From: Bacteroidales bacterium
GTDB lineage: Bacteria; Bacteroidota; Bacteroidia; Bacteroidales; WCHB1-69
Direction of reading: 5' to 3'
Length of the DNA: 60,321 nucleotides
Assembly: GCA_017527945.1 (NCBI GenBank)
Contig: JAFXPL010000038.1
Coordinates: 1 to 60,321 of the forward strand
The notes beneath the pieces were generated by a model. That model ran no database searches. It was not told where the DNA came from and saw only the letters and a list, made by a program, of their open reading frames with translations. Within the stretch, counting starts at the first letter, position 1, and the number at the start of each line of letters is the position of its first letter. Position numbers and translations under genes: made by a program. This document shows, piece by piece, positions 28,373 to 37,252 of the stretch.

Positions 28373-28567
28373 ATGATTATTGTTCCCATTAAAGAAGGCG
28401 AGTCCATCGACAAAGCGCTCAAGAAACTGAAAAAGAAATTCGACAAGATCGGCGTGAAGAAAGAAATCCGCGCCCGTCAGGAATTCACCAAAAAGAGCGT
28501 CATCAGACGGGAGCAATTGCGCAAGGCCATCTACGTCCAGCAGCTTCGCGCCGCTGAGAATGAATAA
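28373..28567 (+). CDS. rpsU: Ribosomal protein S21
   Basis: 64 aa, MIIVPIKEGESIDKALKKLKKKF and the basic helix RARQEFTKKSVIRREQLRKA of S21. The start at 28373 is chosen by family length and by the promoter box at 28319-28326; the longer frame from 28316 starts within that box. S21 sits near the 16S 3' end and helps start-site selection; in Bacteroidota it takes part in hiding the anti-Shine-Dalgarno sequence. A terminator hairpin follows directly. Confidence 0.96.
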   Translation: MIIVPIKEGESIDKALKKLKKKFDKIGVKKEIRARQEFTKKSVIRREQLRKAIYVQQLRAAENE

Positions 28568-28587
28568 CAGACGGTTCTGCCAATCAA

Positions 28588-28619
28588 CAAAACAGGGACT
28601 CCACCCTGTTTTTTTTTTG
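28588..28619 (+). terminator. Terminator after rpsU
   Basis: AACAGGG (28591-28597) pairs with CCCTGTT (28604-28610), followed by a nine-base T-run. Confidence 0.85.
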
Positions 28620-28654
28620 CCCATTAAACACCAAACTAACCTTTATAGACTCTA

Positions 28655-29539
28655 ATGCAGGATTTCATCGACTATCTCCGATACGAAAAGCGGGTGTCGC
28701 CACACACAGTAACCGCGTACGAGGAAGATTTGTCTCAGTTTTTCAGCTTCTTGCGCGAAAAATTGGAAATTAATCAACTGCAGGATGTTCATACCGAGGA
28801 CATCCGCGCTTGGATCATCTCCCTTTTGGAAGACGAATCCTTGCAGGCAAAATCAGTGAACCGTAAACTCAGCGCAGTTCGGGCTTTTTATCGTTACAAA
28901 TTGAAAATCAAGGAAATAACCATAAATCCAACACTATCACTTCGTGCCCCGAAAATTCCCAAAAAACTGCCCCAATTTGTCGATCAGAAAGACATGGCAC
29001 ATCTTTTCGATGACATCCCCTTTGAAGAAAGTTTCGAAGGCCTGCGCGACCGAACCATACTGGAATTGTTCTACGCCACCGGAATGCGTCTGTCGGAACT
29101 GCTAAACCTAAAAATTCAAGACATTCACATTCAAGAAAATACCGTGAAAGTGCTGGGCAAGCGAAACAAAGAACGAATCATTCCCTTCGGCAACCGACTG
29201 TCTGAGTTATTGACAATGTATTTGGAAAACTTGCAAAAAAAATTTTGCGAGGGAACGGAAAATAATTATATCTTTGTCACCGCAAACGGTAAACAACTTT
29301 ACCCGAAGGCGGTCTATCGAATTGTTCGTAAATATCTGGATATGGTGACCACAATAGACAAACGCAGCCCACACGTGATCCGGCACACGTTCGCGACCCA
29401 TCTGCTGAACAACGGCGCGGACTTGAACGCCATCAAGACCATTCTGGGCCACAGCAGTCTCGCCGCCACCCAGGTCTATACGCACAACTCCATAGAACAA
29501 CTCAAATCCATTTACAAACAAGCTCATCCAAGAGCATAA
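28655..29539 (+). CDS. xerC: Tyrosine recombinase XerC/XerD family
   Basis: 294 aa with the two-domain Xer layout: an N-terminal SAM-like core-binding domain (1-100) and a catalytic domain with Arg145 (ATGMR), Lys169, His240-x-x-Arg243 (PHVIRHTF), His266 (LGH) and the nucleophile Tyr275 (QVYTH). All residues needed for strand exchange are present. It resolves chromosome dimers at dif; whether this is the XerC or XerD partner cannot be decided here. The rpsU-xer-hpf order is the standard Bacteroidota arrangement. Confidence 0.9.
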   Translation: MQDFIDYLRYEKRVSPHTVTAYEEDLSQFFSFLREKLEINQLQDVHTEDIRAWIISLLEDESLQAKSVNRKLSAVRAFYRYKLKIKEITINPTLSLRAPKIPKKLPQFVDQKDMAHLFDDIPFEESFEGLRDRTILELFYATGMRLSELLNLKIQDIHIQENTVKVLGKRNKERIIPFGNRLSELLTMYLENLQKKFCEGTENNYIFVTANGKQLYPKAVYRIVRKYLDMVTTIDKRSPHVIRHTFATHLLNNGADLNAIKTILGHSSLAATQVYTHNSIEQLKSIYKQAHPRA

Positions 29540-29541
29540 AA

Positions 29542-29548
29542 AAGGAGG
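29542..29548 (+). promoter_or_regulatory. Strong Shine-Dalgarno site for hpf
   Basis: AAGGAGG, 5 bases ahead of the hpf start. This is unusual in Bacteroidota, where most genes have A-rich regions and no Shine-Dalgarno. Confidence 0.7.
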
Positions 29549-29553
29549 TTTTT

Positions 29554-29889
29554 ATGAAAATCAACATCAATTCCGTACATTTCAAGGCGGATCAGAAACT
29601 GGAAAACTTCATCACCGAAAAGGTGGAGAAGCTGAACAAACTGCACGACGGCATCATGGGTGCTGATGTTGCACTGAAGCTGGAGAACACCGAAGCGCCG
29701 GAAAACAAGACCGTTGACATTCGCATGAACGTCCGCGGCTACGATGCCCGCGCCGGCAAAACGGCCAAGTCCTTCGAAGAGGCCACTGATCTTGCCGTGG
29801 ATGCCTTGAAAAAACAACTGCAGAAGAGCAAGGAAAAAGAACAGAACAAGAGACCTTCCGGAGAACTCTCTTTTGAAGAGAAGGAATAA
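29554..29889 (+). CDS. hpf: Ribosome hibernation-promoting factor (HPF/RaiA)
   Basis: A 111-aa short-form HPF with MKININSVHFKADQKLENFI and the characteristic GADVALKLENTEAPENKTVDIRM strand block, ending with an acidic tail. It binds the 30S subunit in stationary phase and blocks the mRNA channel. It has a strong Shine-Dalgarno and follows the recombinase by 14 bases. A long hairpin terminator ends the unit. Confidence 0.93.
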   Translation: MKININSVHFKADQKLENFITEKVEKLNKLHDGIMGADVALKLENTEAPENKTVDIRMNVRGYDARAGKTAKSFEEATDLAVDALKKQLQKSKEKEQNKRPSGELSFEEKE

Positions 29890-29907
29890 GCTGATATACA
29901 GCCTCTT

Positions 29908-29946
29908 AAAAAAATCCCGCTCGGCATTCGCCAAGCGGGATTTTTT
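29908..29946. terminator. Bidirectional terminator between hpf and the exonuclease gene
   Basis: AAAAAAATCCCGCT (29908-29921) pairs with AGCGGGATTTTTT (29934-29946). T-runs flank on both strands, serving the two converging operons. Confidence 0.9.
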
Positions 29947-29967
29947 CGTTCTTCGCTATCCGCGGGC

Positions 29968-30792
29968 CTATCTGGCAAACTTCTTCTCCAGGGAAACCTC
30001 ATGATAGATTTGCGTGATGACCTCTTTCGTGTAAAGAGGAAAATCCGCCTTCATCATCCAATCATAATAGGCCGGCTCCACTTTGAAGACCTCGTTCACC
30101 GGCTTTGACTTGTGCTTGCCAAAGTTGAACACCGGCCGCTGTTGGGCATCCATCACAATGTGCCCAGCCAAGTCCACCGTCTGGCGCTCTGTCGTGAACG
30201 CACTCAACGCCTTCACGTCATTCTGCACAGGCACATACGTGCGCTTGGTACGATTATCCGTATATTCCACACCATCGTACTTTTCCAACTGGGCTTTCAG
30301 CACCTCATACGTGGCACGGGTGTCAGCACTTGCCTGATGTGCGTCCTTGAGATCGCCATTACAATAAAATTTATAGGCCGCCACAAGATTACGAGGCTCC
30401 ATCTTATGGAAAATATTCTGAACATCAATAAGATAACGATTCCGCAAATCGAAACGACGACCACAGCGGAGAAACTCCTCCACCAACAACGGCACATCGA
30501 ACTTGTTCGAATTAAAACCAGCCAGATCGGCATCCCCGATGAATGCCATCAAATCGTCGGCAAGCTGCTCGAAAGTAGGCTTGTCGCGAACATCCTCGTC
30601 CGTAATGCCGTGAATGGCGGAACACTCCTCCGGAATCGGAACGCCGGGGTTGATCAACTCCGTCCGAGAGATCTCTTCGCCGTCCGGCATGACTTTGATC
30701 AGCGAAATTTCCACAATTTTGTCTTTCCCGACATTCAAGCCGGTTGTCTCCAAATCAAAAAAGACCAAAGGTCTGCTCAAGTTGAACTTCAT
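29968..30792 (-). CDS. DnaQ-like 3'-5' exonuclease
   Basis: DEDDh-type exonuclease with Asp13 and Glu15 (FFDLETTG), Asp99 (NKFDVPLL), His152 and Asp157 (AHQASADTRA). All five metal-binding residues are present. The C-terminal 90 residues (from about 185) form a domain seen in other Bacteroidota homologues, with FNFGKHKSKPVNEVF like the small QRPVFNFGKHKG domain. Likely cleaves single-stranded DNA or RNA ends; polymerase epsilon-subunit proofreading is possible but unproven. It is third in an operon with the PASTA protein and the T9SS protein, two bases after the latter. Confidence 0.92.
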   Translation of the reverse strand: MKFNLSRPLVFFDLETTGLNVGKDKIVEISLIKVMPDGEEISRTELINPGVPIPEECSAIHGITDEDVRDKPTFEQLADDLMAFIGDADLAGFNSNKFDVPLLVEEFLRCGRRFDLRNRYLIDVQNIFHKMEPRNLVAAYKFYCNGDLKDAHQASADTRATYEVLKAQLEKYDGVEYTDNRTKRTYVPVQNDVKALSAFTTERQTVDLAGHIVMDAQQRPVFNFGKHKSKPVNEVFKVEPAYYDWMMKADFPLYTKEVITQIYHEVSLEKKFAR

Positions 30793-30794
30793 AG

Positions 30795-32939
30795 CTATCG
30801 TTTTATTATTTTTTCTGTTGTAAGAATTTGATTATCAGCCGACAACTGGATAAAATATACTCCGTCGGCGAATTTATCCAATGACAACTCCCGGGAATGT
30901 AAGGACCCCGTTTCAAGGCACTGCCCATAGACGTTCAATACCTTGTAGTCCAAATTCCGCCCATCATCATCCATTTGGATATGAACCTTGCCCGTTGTCG
31001 GGTTGGGATATACCTTCACATTGGAGATTTGATGCTGTGGAGTGGCAGAATGGTCAAAAGACTTGCCGACCACCGGCCGTATCATAGGCGCCCCTTTGTA
31101 AAAAGAGGGAAACCACTGCGCCGCAGTTTTGTAGAAAAACTTGCCCGTGGCATCATTGTTTTGATCAAATCCAATGTTCAGCTGCACATCATGATTTTGG
31201 TAAAATCCAACGTAGAACGTTCCCGACACCGCAATAGGTTCTTCAAGATAATACGGAACAAAGTCAAGATAACTGTCTGCAAATCCGGGCAATTGCACAG
31301 GCAACTCATACAGAACAGAACCCGGTCCCGGGCTTCCATCCGCGCATGTGCCGTCATCGTCCCACACCATCAAGGTGAAAGGTTGAACGTTCTCATCATT
31401 AAGTGTATGGTTGAACCACATGCGCACCGCCTGCAACGTGTCCGGCTCCGCGAGCGTGAACTTGACGGCGAGGGAAGCCTGAGGATTCGCCATGGTGGAG
31501 AGCAGGCAATAGCCAGCCTCCGCCGTGCCGTCGTCGTAAGCATAATAGTTGTAGAATTTCTGCTCGAATCGGGCAGTGTCATTTCGCTTGCAGTCGTCAT
31601 TGCCGCCCACCATGCTGAACACATGCGTGATGGTGAACACCGCACTGTCGGCACCGTCATATTCGTAGCTCATCTCCAAACTCGGATTGGCATGGTGCTC
31701 GTAAACATGCAAACCGTCAGGATAATACGGATTGGCATTCTCATTGTTCAACGGCGAAACATAAATGGTTTGGCCGTGGTTCTTGACAATGTTGAACGTA
31801 TAATACGTGTTCTTCACCGAATTGGAGAGGTTGCTTAAGTCGTTATGGAACTTGCTAATCATATCGGACGGCCGGAATTGCTTCCACGGCATCGCTTGAT
31901 ACTCCTTCAATGTTGATATGGAGGGACTTACGAAAGCCACATCATTCGGATAGAGGTCGCTTTTCGTACGGTTTACATCAATCAGCACATAATCAATGTT
32001 CCACTGGTCGCAATTACTGGTCCAACCCACAATATTGCCGCTCGTCCAAGAATCCAAGTCCAAACTGCCATAGTTACGAAAACGAAATTGGAAATTGTTG
32101 CGAAAATACTGCTCATCTGTAATCGGAATCATCACCTGTTTGAAATATTGCAGCGGATTTTCCGCCACCCATTCATCCACGCTGCACCCGTACGACGACC
32201 AGACCTCGTTCCACACATATTCCTCCTCAAAGAGAGAATCGCTGGGCATCATGATGACCTCCCCTGCGTAGGCTCCGCTTTCAAAAATATAGTAAGTGCC
32301 TGGCATAAAGGGATTTTCAATAGTATCTCCCATGGAATAATACTCTCCTTCCGCAATAATATACTCACCATACTCGTAGCCGGCGAACACGATATTGCCC
32401 GTGGCATAACCGAACTCTAACACCAGTTTGTCGGAATGCTCCGGAGCATCGCCCACAATTTCCCATCCCCCTGCGGGATAGGTCTTACTGCCACCGCCGG
32501 GCTGATAATAGAAGCTCAGGTAAAGGGAATCGGAAACCCGCATCGGCCTGTGTTGCAAAAAATTGCTGTCCAAACGAATAAGATTGGAGGTCAAGGTGTC
32601 TGCGGCGAATGTATTACGCGACGCATGGGAATAGACCTGCCCAAACTCATCCAGTATGTCCAACGTCACCACCCCGATGGATGGCGGATAGATGGCGAAT
32701 CCCGTGTTGACATAGCCTTGGCGATCCTGCCAAAGCCTTGCGTCAGGGTAGCCGGCGTAACCAGAGAAGTCTTCCAAGAAAGGAAGCCTCACAACAGCGC
32801 CGGAGCGGGCGGGAATCCCCTTCTTGGCTGCTTTCACGATAGCCGCATTCTGTGACACACCGGTTAACATTTCCTGTGCGCTTCCGACAATGGGAAGCAC
32901 GAAAAACAATAAAATAGAAATTTTAATTCTTACGTTCAT
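30795..32939 (-). CDS. T9SS-exported protein with type A sorting domain
   Basis: 714 aa with a signal peptide (ending IVGSAQ), a central part rich in jelly-roll-like strands (LPFLEDFSGYAGYPDARLWQ, TGFAIYPPSIGVVTLD, SGNIVGWTSNCDQWNIDYVLID), and a C-terminal T9SS sorting domain (VKVYPNPTTGKVHIQM, LDYKVLNVYGQCLETG, SLDKFADGVYFIQL). No enzymatic domain is visible. It should be exported across the outer membrane and anchored or released. Second gene of an operon, 21 bases after the PASTA-protein gene. Confidence 0.88.
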   Translation of the reverse strand: MNVRIKISILLFFVLPIVGSAQEMLTGVSQNAAIVKAAKKGIPARSGAVVRLPFLEDFSGYAGYPDARLWQDRQGYVNTGFAIYPPSIGVVTLDILDEFGQVYSHASRNTFAADTLTSNLIRLDSNFLQHRPMRVSDSLYLSFYYQPGGGSKTYPAGGWEIVGDAPEHSDKLVLEFGYATGNIVFAGYEYGEYIIAEGEYYSMGDTIENPFMPGTYYIFESGAYAGEVIMMPSDSLFEEEYVWNEVWSSYGCSVDEWVAENPLQYFKQVMIPITDEQYFRNNFQFRFRNYGSLDLDSWTSGNIVGWTSNCDQWNIDYVLIDVNRTKSDLYPNDVAFVSPSISTLKEYQAMPWKQFRPSDMISKFHNDLSNLSNSVKNTYYTFNIVKNHGQTIYVSPLNNENANPYYPDGLHVYEHHANPSLEMSYEYDGADSAVFTITHVFSMVGGNDDCKRNDTARFEQKFYNYYAYDDGTAEAGYCLLSTMANPQASLAVKFTLAEPDTLQAVRMWFNHTLNDENVQPFTLMVWDDDGTCADGSPGPGSVLYELPVQLPGFADSYLDFVPYYLEEPIAVSGTFYVGFYQNHDVQLNIGFDQNNDATGKFFYKTAAQWFPSFYKGAPMIRPVVGKSFDHSATPQHQISNVKVYPNPTTGKVHIQMDDDGRNLDYKVLNVYGQCLETGSLHSRELSLDKFADGVYFIQLSADNQILTTEKIIKR

Positions 32940-32960
32940 AAATAGCTTTGTTCAAGATGG

Positions 32961-33578
32961 TTACAATTGATTTTCAGACGTTTCAGTTTGGGTGCTGTCG
33001 CTGTCAGGCAGCTCACCAATATCCTTGCCCACCACCAACGTGATTTTCTCGCCTTGCTTGATAGGGGTGCCTTGCGCGATGGAATGGCCCTTGTACAGGA
33101 CTTCCAAGACCACGTTCTCGTATGGACTCGGTTTTTCGATGATGCGGTCCAGCACCAATCCCTGCGATTCAATCATAATTTGTGCTTGACGGAGCGACAA
33201 ATCCCTCAGTTCCAGCATCTTGATGGTCGGCGGTTCTACCGCAGCCACTGTGAGATAGACCTTGCGCCCGTGCTTGACCTTCTCGCCGGGCAGCGGATTC
33301 TGCTTCAACACGGACCCCGGAGCAGCGCCATCCTCATACAATTCGTCGTTGACGACAAACACAAAGCCCTCCGACCTGCCATGCTGGGTGAGTTCTTCCG
33401 CCGACTTGCCGTAATAGGAGGGCATCACCACCTCATGGCCATGACGCGTGAACAGCCTCAGAAACAGTATAGTAAGGACAAAAATGACAGCAGTCACCAC
33501 AAGAGCCGCCAAAATATGGAACAGCGGCTTTTGCGGACTCAGCTTTCTATTGAAATCAGACTTCTTCTGTTTGTTCAT
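32961..33578 (-). CDS. Inner-membrane protein with two PASTA domains
   Basis: The start at 33578 is chosen since the promoter box at 33620-33627 lies between it and the longer frame's ATG. 205 aa: a basic cytoplasmic N-terminus, one transmembrane helix (about 20-43), then two PASTA domains (about 48-113 and 116-184; VVMPSYYGKSAEELTQ, LELRDLSLRQAQIMIES) and a polar tail. PASTA domains bind muropeptides or the beta-lactam-like D-Ala-D-Ala region in other bacteria. No kinase or penicillin-binding domain is fused. Bacteroidota often have this small stand-alone form, whose function is unknown. First gene of its operon. Confidence 0.85.
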   Translation of the reverse strand: MNKQKKSDFNRKLSPQKPLFHILAALVVTAVIFVLTILFLRLFTRHGHEVVMPSYYGKSAEELTQHGRSEGFVFVVNDELYEDGAAPGSVLKQNPLPGEKVKHGRKVYLTVAAVEPPTIKMLELRDLSLRQAQIMIESQGLVLDRIIEKPSPYENVVLEVLYKGHSIAQGTPIKQGEKITLVVGKDIGELPDSDSTQTETSENQL

Positions 33579-33619
33579 GAGTAATTCGCTCTCTATAAAA
33601 CTTGCTTTTTTAAAACCTG

Positions 33620-33627
33620 CAAAAATA
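33620..33627 (-). promoter_or_regulatory. -7 promoter box for the PASTA operon
   Basis: TATTTTTG on the minus strand, 42 bases ahead of the chosen start. Confidence 0.6.
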
Positions 33628-33732
33628 CAATTTAATTTTGAAAGAGAGGTTAAACGACAAAACTTCCATTTTATTATAATAAACAAAGGTAAGATTGAGG
33701 AGTGCGAATTATGAAATCTACGTGAAAAATCT

Positions 33733-33740
33733 TATCTTTG
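33733..33740 (+). promoter_or_regulatory. -7 promoter box for the surface-glycan operon
   Basis: TATCTTTG on the plus strand, 69 bases ahead of the first gene. It is divergent from the PASTA promoter. Confidence 0.6.
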
Positions 33741-33808
33741 CCATTTTAAAATACAGTTCTTTCGAATTTGTAATCTTTTGACAAGTAGCATTTTATGAAT
33801 ATAAATCT

Positions 33809-34888
33809 ATGAGAATCACCATTGTAGGATGCGGAAATTCCGGTTTGGTGCACGCAGCCAAACTGATTGAGCAGGGGCAGGAAGTCGGCTTGCTGAAAAC
33901 CTCCGATGCCGCGAACAACCCGTTTTTTGAAGTGATGCGACAGGAAGGAGGCTTCAACGTGAAAGATGAAACCGACCATGGCCGCCTCTTCTTCGCACGG
34001 CCCGCCTTCATCACCCGCGACGTTGAAAAGGCCATCTCCTTTGCGGACCTGATTATGGTGATGACCACCACCAGCCAACACGAGCGCATCGCCCGCCTGA
34101 TAGCTCCATATATAACTGACAATCAGATTATTGTGCTCATTCCCGGCTACATGGGAAGTCTGATTTTCAAAAAATATATCCATAAAAATGTCACTTACAG
34201 TGAATGGGAGACCACAGCCTTCAACGGCCGTATCATGGATTTGTTCGTCAGAATCACGTTTTATAATCCGCGAAACGCCATTTCCGTGCTGCCAGTGTCC
34301 AACGCCAATCGGGTGCTCGCACTCTTCAAGCCATTGTTCGACAACACGCGCTACCTGCGCAAGCATATTCTCGAATCGGCCATGCACAATCCCAACATGA
34401 TCGTCCACCCCATCGGAATGCTCTTTTCTGCCGCGCGCATCGAGCACAGCCATGGCGAATTCTGGATGTACAAGGAGGCCTTCACCCCGTCAGTGGTGCA
34501 GGTGATCCGGGATTTTGACCGGCAGAAGAACAGTCTGCTGACCTCGTTCGGATGCGAGCCTCTCAACTACTTCGATGCCGCCAAATGGCGCAACGAACCC
34601 GACCTTTCGCGCGATGCCATGGATGTGTTCCGTGACTTTTCGAAGGCCGCCAACAAAGGCCCCGGTTCCGTCAACCACCGCTACCTCAACGAGGATGTCC
34701 CGAACGGCCTTGGCCTTTTCGCCTCGTTAGGCCGGGTCGCCGGCACCGACACTTCCATCGCCGAAGCCATACTCACCCTGGCAGGCTCACTCCTGCAAAA
34801 GGACTTCCGAAAAGAAGCTCGCACTATCGAATATCTGCTTGGAAAAGAGCACGTCACCAAAGAAGACATTGTAGCCGCCATCCAATAA
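33809..34888 (+). CDS. Octopine/nopaline-dehydrogenase-family oxidoreductase
   Basis: 359 aa with a Rossmann N-terminus (GCGNSG at 7-12) and the C-terminal all-helical domain of opine dehydrogenases, with the HNPNMIVHP block (the conserved catalytic His region) and WRNEPDLSRDAMDVFRDF. Family members reductively join an amino group to a 2-oxo acid using NAD(P)H. It is the first gene of a glycan operon, five bases before the flippase. In some O-antigens opine-type amino acids are attached to sugars, so it could make such a decoration (inference). The substrate is not readable from sequence. Confidence 0.8.
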   Translation: MRITIVGCGNSGLVHAAKLIEQGQEVGLLKTSDAANNPFFEVMRQEGGFNVKDETDHGRLFFARPAFITRDVEKAISFADLIMVMTTTSQHERIARLIAPYITDNQIIVLIPGYMGSLIFKKYIHKNVTYSEWETTAFNGRIMDLFVRITFYNPRNAISVLPVSNANRVLALFKPLFDNTRYLRKHILESAMHNPNMIVHPIGMLFSAARIEHSHGEFWMYKEAFTPSVVQVIRDFDRQKNSLLTSFGCEPLNYFDAAKWRNEPDLSRDAMDVFRDFSKAANKGPGSVNHRYLNEDVPNGLGLFASLGRVAGTDTSIAEAILTLAGSLLQKDFRKEARTIEYLLGKEHVTKEDIVAAIQ

Positions 34889-34893
34889 CCGAC

Positions 34894-36345
34894 ATGGGAG
34901 ACAACCTCAAAGAGAAAACCGTTTCCGGCATGATGTGGAGTGCCGTGGGGAAAATGGGCACCCTGACCATCAATTTCCTCTCCAATCTCGTGCTGGCACG
35001 TCTCCTCATGCCCTCCGACTTCGACTGCATCGGCATGTTGGCCATCTTTCTCGCGGTTTCCAACATCTTCATCCAAGGCGGATTAGGAGCGGCCCTGATT
35101 CAGAAAAAAGATCCTCAATCCATTGATTTTTCCACCGTTTTCTATTGGAATCTGGGGTTTGCCGTCATCTTCTACCTGATTTTGTTCGCCATAGCGCCTT
35201 TTGTGGCCGACTATTACGCACTGCCCGTTCTCAAGCCCATGCTCCGCGTGCAAAGCACCGTGCTCATCATACAGTCGTTCGCCATCGTGCAAATCACCAC
35301 GCTACAGAAACAGATGAACTTCAAGGCATTGGCCATCCGAAACATGGCTGCGGCGCTGGCCGGCACCCTCATTGCCATTCCAATGGCGTTGCGCGGATTC
35401 GGTGCCTGGAGCCTTGTGGCCTCCGCCATTATCGCCGCCGTCGTCAACGTCATCTTGCTTTGGATCATGAGCGACTGGCGACCGTCGGCGGAATTCAGCC
35501 TCACCTCTCTCAAAAACCTTTTCAGCTTCGGCGGACTAATGCTCCTGTCTTCACTGGCAGAGACCCTGTTCACCAACCTTCAAGGTCTAATCATCGGGAA
35601 GCGGTTCCCGGCCGGCAATTTGGGCTACTACATGCAAGCCAAGAAATTAGAGGAGGTTCCCGTGACCGGACTCGCCTCCATCGTCAACGAAGTCACCTTC
35701 CCAGCTTTCGCCACCCTGCAAGACGACCCCGACCGACTGCTGACAGGCGTTCGCAAGAGCATCAAATCATTGGCTTTCATCAATTTTCCCATGATGATTC
35801 TCTTGATAATTATCGCCTTCCCACTAATAACCATGCTATATGGCGAAAAATGGGAGACATCCGTCCCCTACTTTCAAATTCTCTGCATCTCAGGGCTGGT
35901 TTACAGTCTAAACACACTTAATACAAACGTTATCAAATCGTTAGGAAAAGGGAAAATCTATTTTGTCGTCCAAATTGTCAAACGAACCCTCGGCATCGCC
36001 CTGCTGTTTTTAGGCGTTCGTTTCGGAATCTACGGACTGCTTTGGGCTGTGGCAAGCGTGTCTTATATTAGCCTGATTATCAACGCTTTTGTAAATAAAA
36101 AATTGATTAACTATGGGATTTTCAGCCAATTAACCGATGTCAGTATGTGCCTGCTGATTGCACTTTTAGCGGGAGGAGCTACATATTGCATCGGTAACCT
36201 GCTGCCCTGCCATCCGTTTTTGACCATGTTTCTCCAAATCATCATCTACACCATATTCTACCTTGGAATCTCTAAATTACTTAAAATAGGCGAGTTACAA
36301 ACATATATGGAAATTCTCGCCAAATTGTTTCATCGAAAAAAATAA
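34894..36345 (+). CDS. Polysaccharide flippase (Wzx-like, MOP family)
   Basis: 483 aa with about twelve to fourteen hydrophobic helices and the conserved start MWSAVGKMGTLTINFLSNLVLARLLMPSDFG-type pattern (here PSDFDCIGM). It also has FIQGGLGAALIQKKDP and KSLGKGKIYFVVQI. This places it in the PST/Wzx (MurJ-MATE-like) family that flips lipid-linked oligosaccharide units across the inner membrane. Position between the dehydrogenase and the TupA-like gene, with spacings of 5 and 4 bases, fits one operon. Confidence 0.88.
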   Translation: MGDNLKEKTVSGMMWSAVGKMGTLTINFLSNLVLARLLMPSDFDCIGMLAIFLAVSNIFIQGGLGAALIQKKDPQSIDFSTVFYWNLGFAVIFYLILFAIAPFVADYYALPVLKPMLRVQSTVLIIQSFAIVQITTLQKQMNFKALAIRNMAAALAGTLIAIPMALRGFGAWSLVASAIIAAVVNVILLWIMSDWRPSAEFSLTSLKNLFSFGGLMLLSSLAETLFTNLQGLIIGKRFPAGNLGYYMQAKKLEEVPVTGLASIVNEVTFPAFATLQDDPDRLLTGVRKSIKSLAFINFPMMILLIIIAFPLITMLYGEKWETSVPYFQILCISGLVYSLNTLNTNVIKSLGKGKIYFVVQIVKRTLGIALLFLGVRFGIYGLLWAVASVSYISLIINAFVNKKLINYGIFSQLTDVSMCLLIALLAGGATYCIGNLLPCHPFLTMFLQIIIYTIFYLGISKLLKIGELQTYMEILAKLFHRKK

Positions 36346-36349
36346 CATT

Positions 36350-37240
36350 ATGCAAATACGTTCCAACCCAAACATCTGGTTCCGCTACTTGATGACGACC
36401 ATTTCTCCCAAATGGACAATCAACCTGTTATTCAAGCTTTGCCACCATCGAAAGCCTGACCTGAAAAATCCGAAAACACTGGACGAGAAAATCCAGTGGA
36501 TGAAGCTGAACTACTACAACAACAACAATTTAGTAAGACAATGTGCCGATAAATGGCGGGTCCGAGACTATGTGAAAAAACAAGGGCTGGAGGACATTCT
36601 CACGGAAGTCGTTGCAACGTATCATCAGCCCGAAGAGATTGACTGGGACGCGCTACCCAACAAATTCGTACTGAAATGGAATTTCGGGAATGGCGGCAAC
36701 GTGGTCTGCACCGACAAAGGAAAACTCGACAAATCCGCTGCGGTTCGAGACCTTAAACGTTTCCAAAAACTCAAATTCCACCTTTTGGCAGCAGAACCTC
36801 AGTACAACGTGCCGGAGAAAGTGCTGATTTGCGAGAAATTCATTGAACCGGAGCACGGAAAATCGCCTGTGGATTACAAGTTCTACTGTTTCAATGGGAA
36901 AGCCAAATATGTGCTGTGCTGCATTGGCCGGGAGGACGGACAAAAACCGGCATTTTATTTTTTCGACCGCGAATGGAATCTGCAACGGCTTAACCGCCAA
37001 GGGCAAAAAGCTCCAGAAGGGTTCACCGTCCCCAAACCGGACGGCATCGACAAACTGTTCGACTATGCCGAAACGCTGTCCAAACCGTTCCCGTTTGTAC
37101 GCGCCGACTTTTACTTGGAACACGGCAAGGCCTGGTTCGGCGAACTTACATTCACACCGGGTGGCGGTTTCGACTACGGACGCCTGCCCCAAAGCGATCT
37201 CCTCTTCGGCCAAATGGTGAATTTAGAGCATCGCCCCTGA
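36350..37240 (+). CDS. TupA-like ATP-grasp protein (glycan operon)
   Basis: 296 aa with the TupA-like ATP-grasp pattern: KTLDEKIQWMKLNYY, a nucleotide-binding VLKWNFGNGGNVVCTDKGK, then EKFIEPEHGKSPVDYKFYCF and the terminal FVRADFYLEHGKAWFGELTFTPGGGF. In teichuronopeptide synthesis TupA joins an amino acid to a glycan. Homologues in capsule and O-antigen loci probably amidate uronic acids or add amino-acid substituents. Together with the opine-dehydrogenase-like gene, it suggests an amino-acid-decorated surface glycan. Confidence 0.85.
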   Translation: MQIRSNPNIWFRYLMTTISPKWTINLLFKLCHHRKPDLKNPKTLDEKIQWMKLNYYNNNNLVRQCADKWRVRDYVKKQGLEDILTEVVATYHQPEEIDWDALPNKFVLKWNFGNGGNVVCTDKGKLDKSAAVRDLKRFQKLKFHLLAAEPQYNVPEKVLICEKFIEPEHGKSPVDYKFYCFNGKAKYVLCCIGREDGQKPAFYFFDREWNLQRLNRQGQKAPEGFTVPKPDGIDKLFDYAETLSKPFPFVRADFYLEHGKAWFGELTFTPGGGFDYGRLPQSDLLFGQMVNLEHRP

Positions 37241-37252
37241 ATCCTGAATCCA

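Noticed and set aside
28655..29539. Xer recombinase considered as a mobile-element integrase
   Set aside because: Its size, motifs and place in rpsU-xer-hpf are those of the housekeeping recombinase. No attachment repeats or phage genes were seen.
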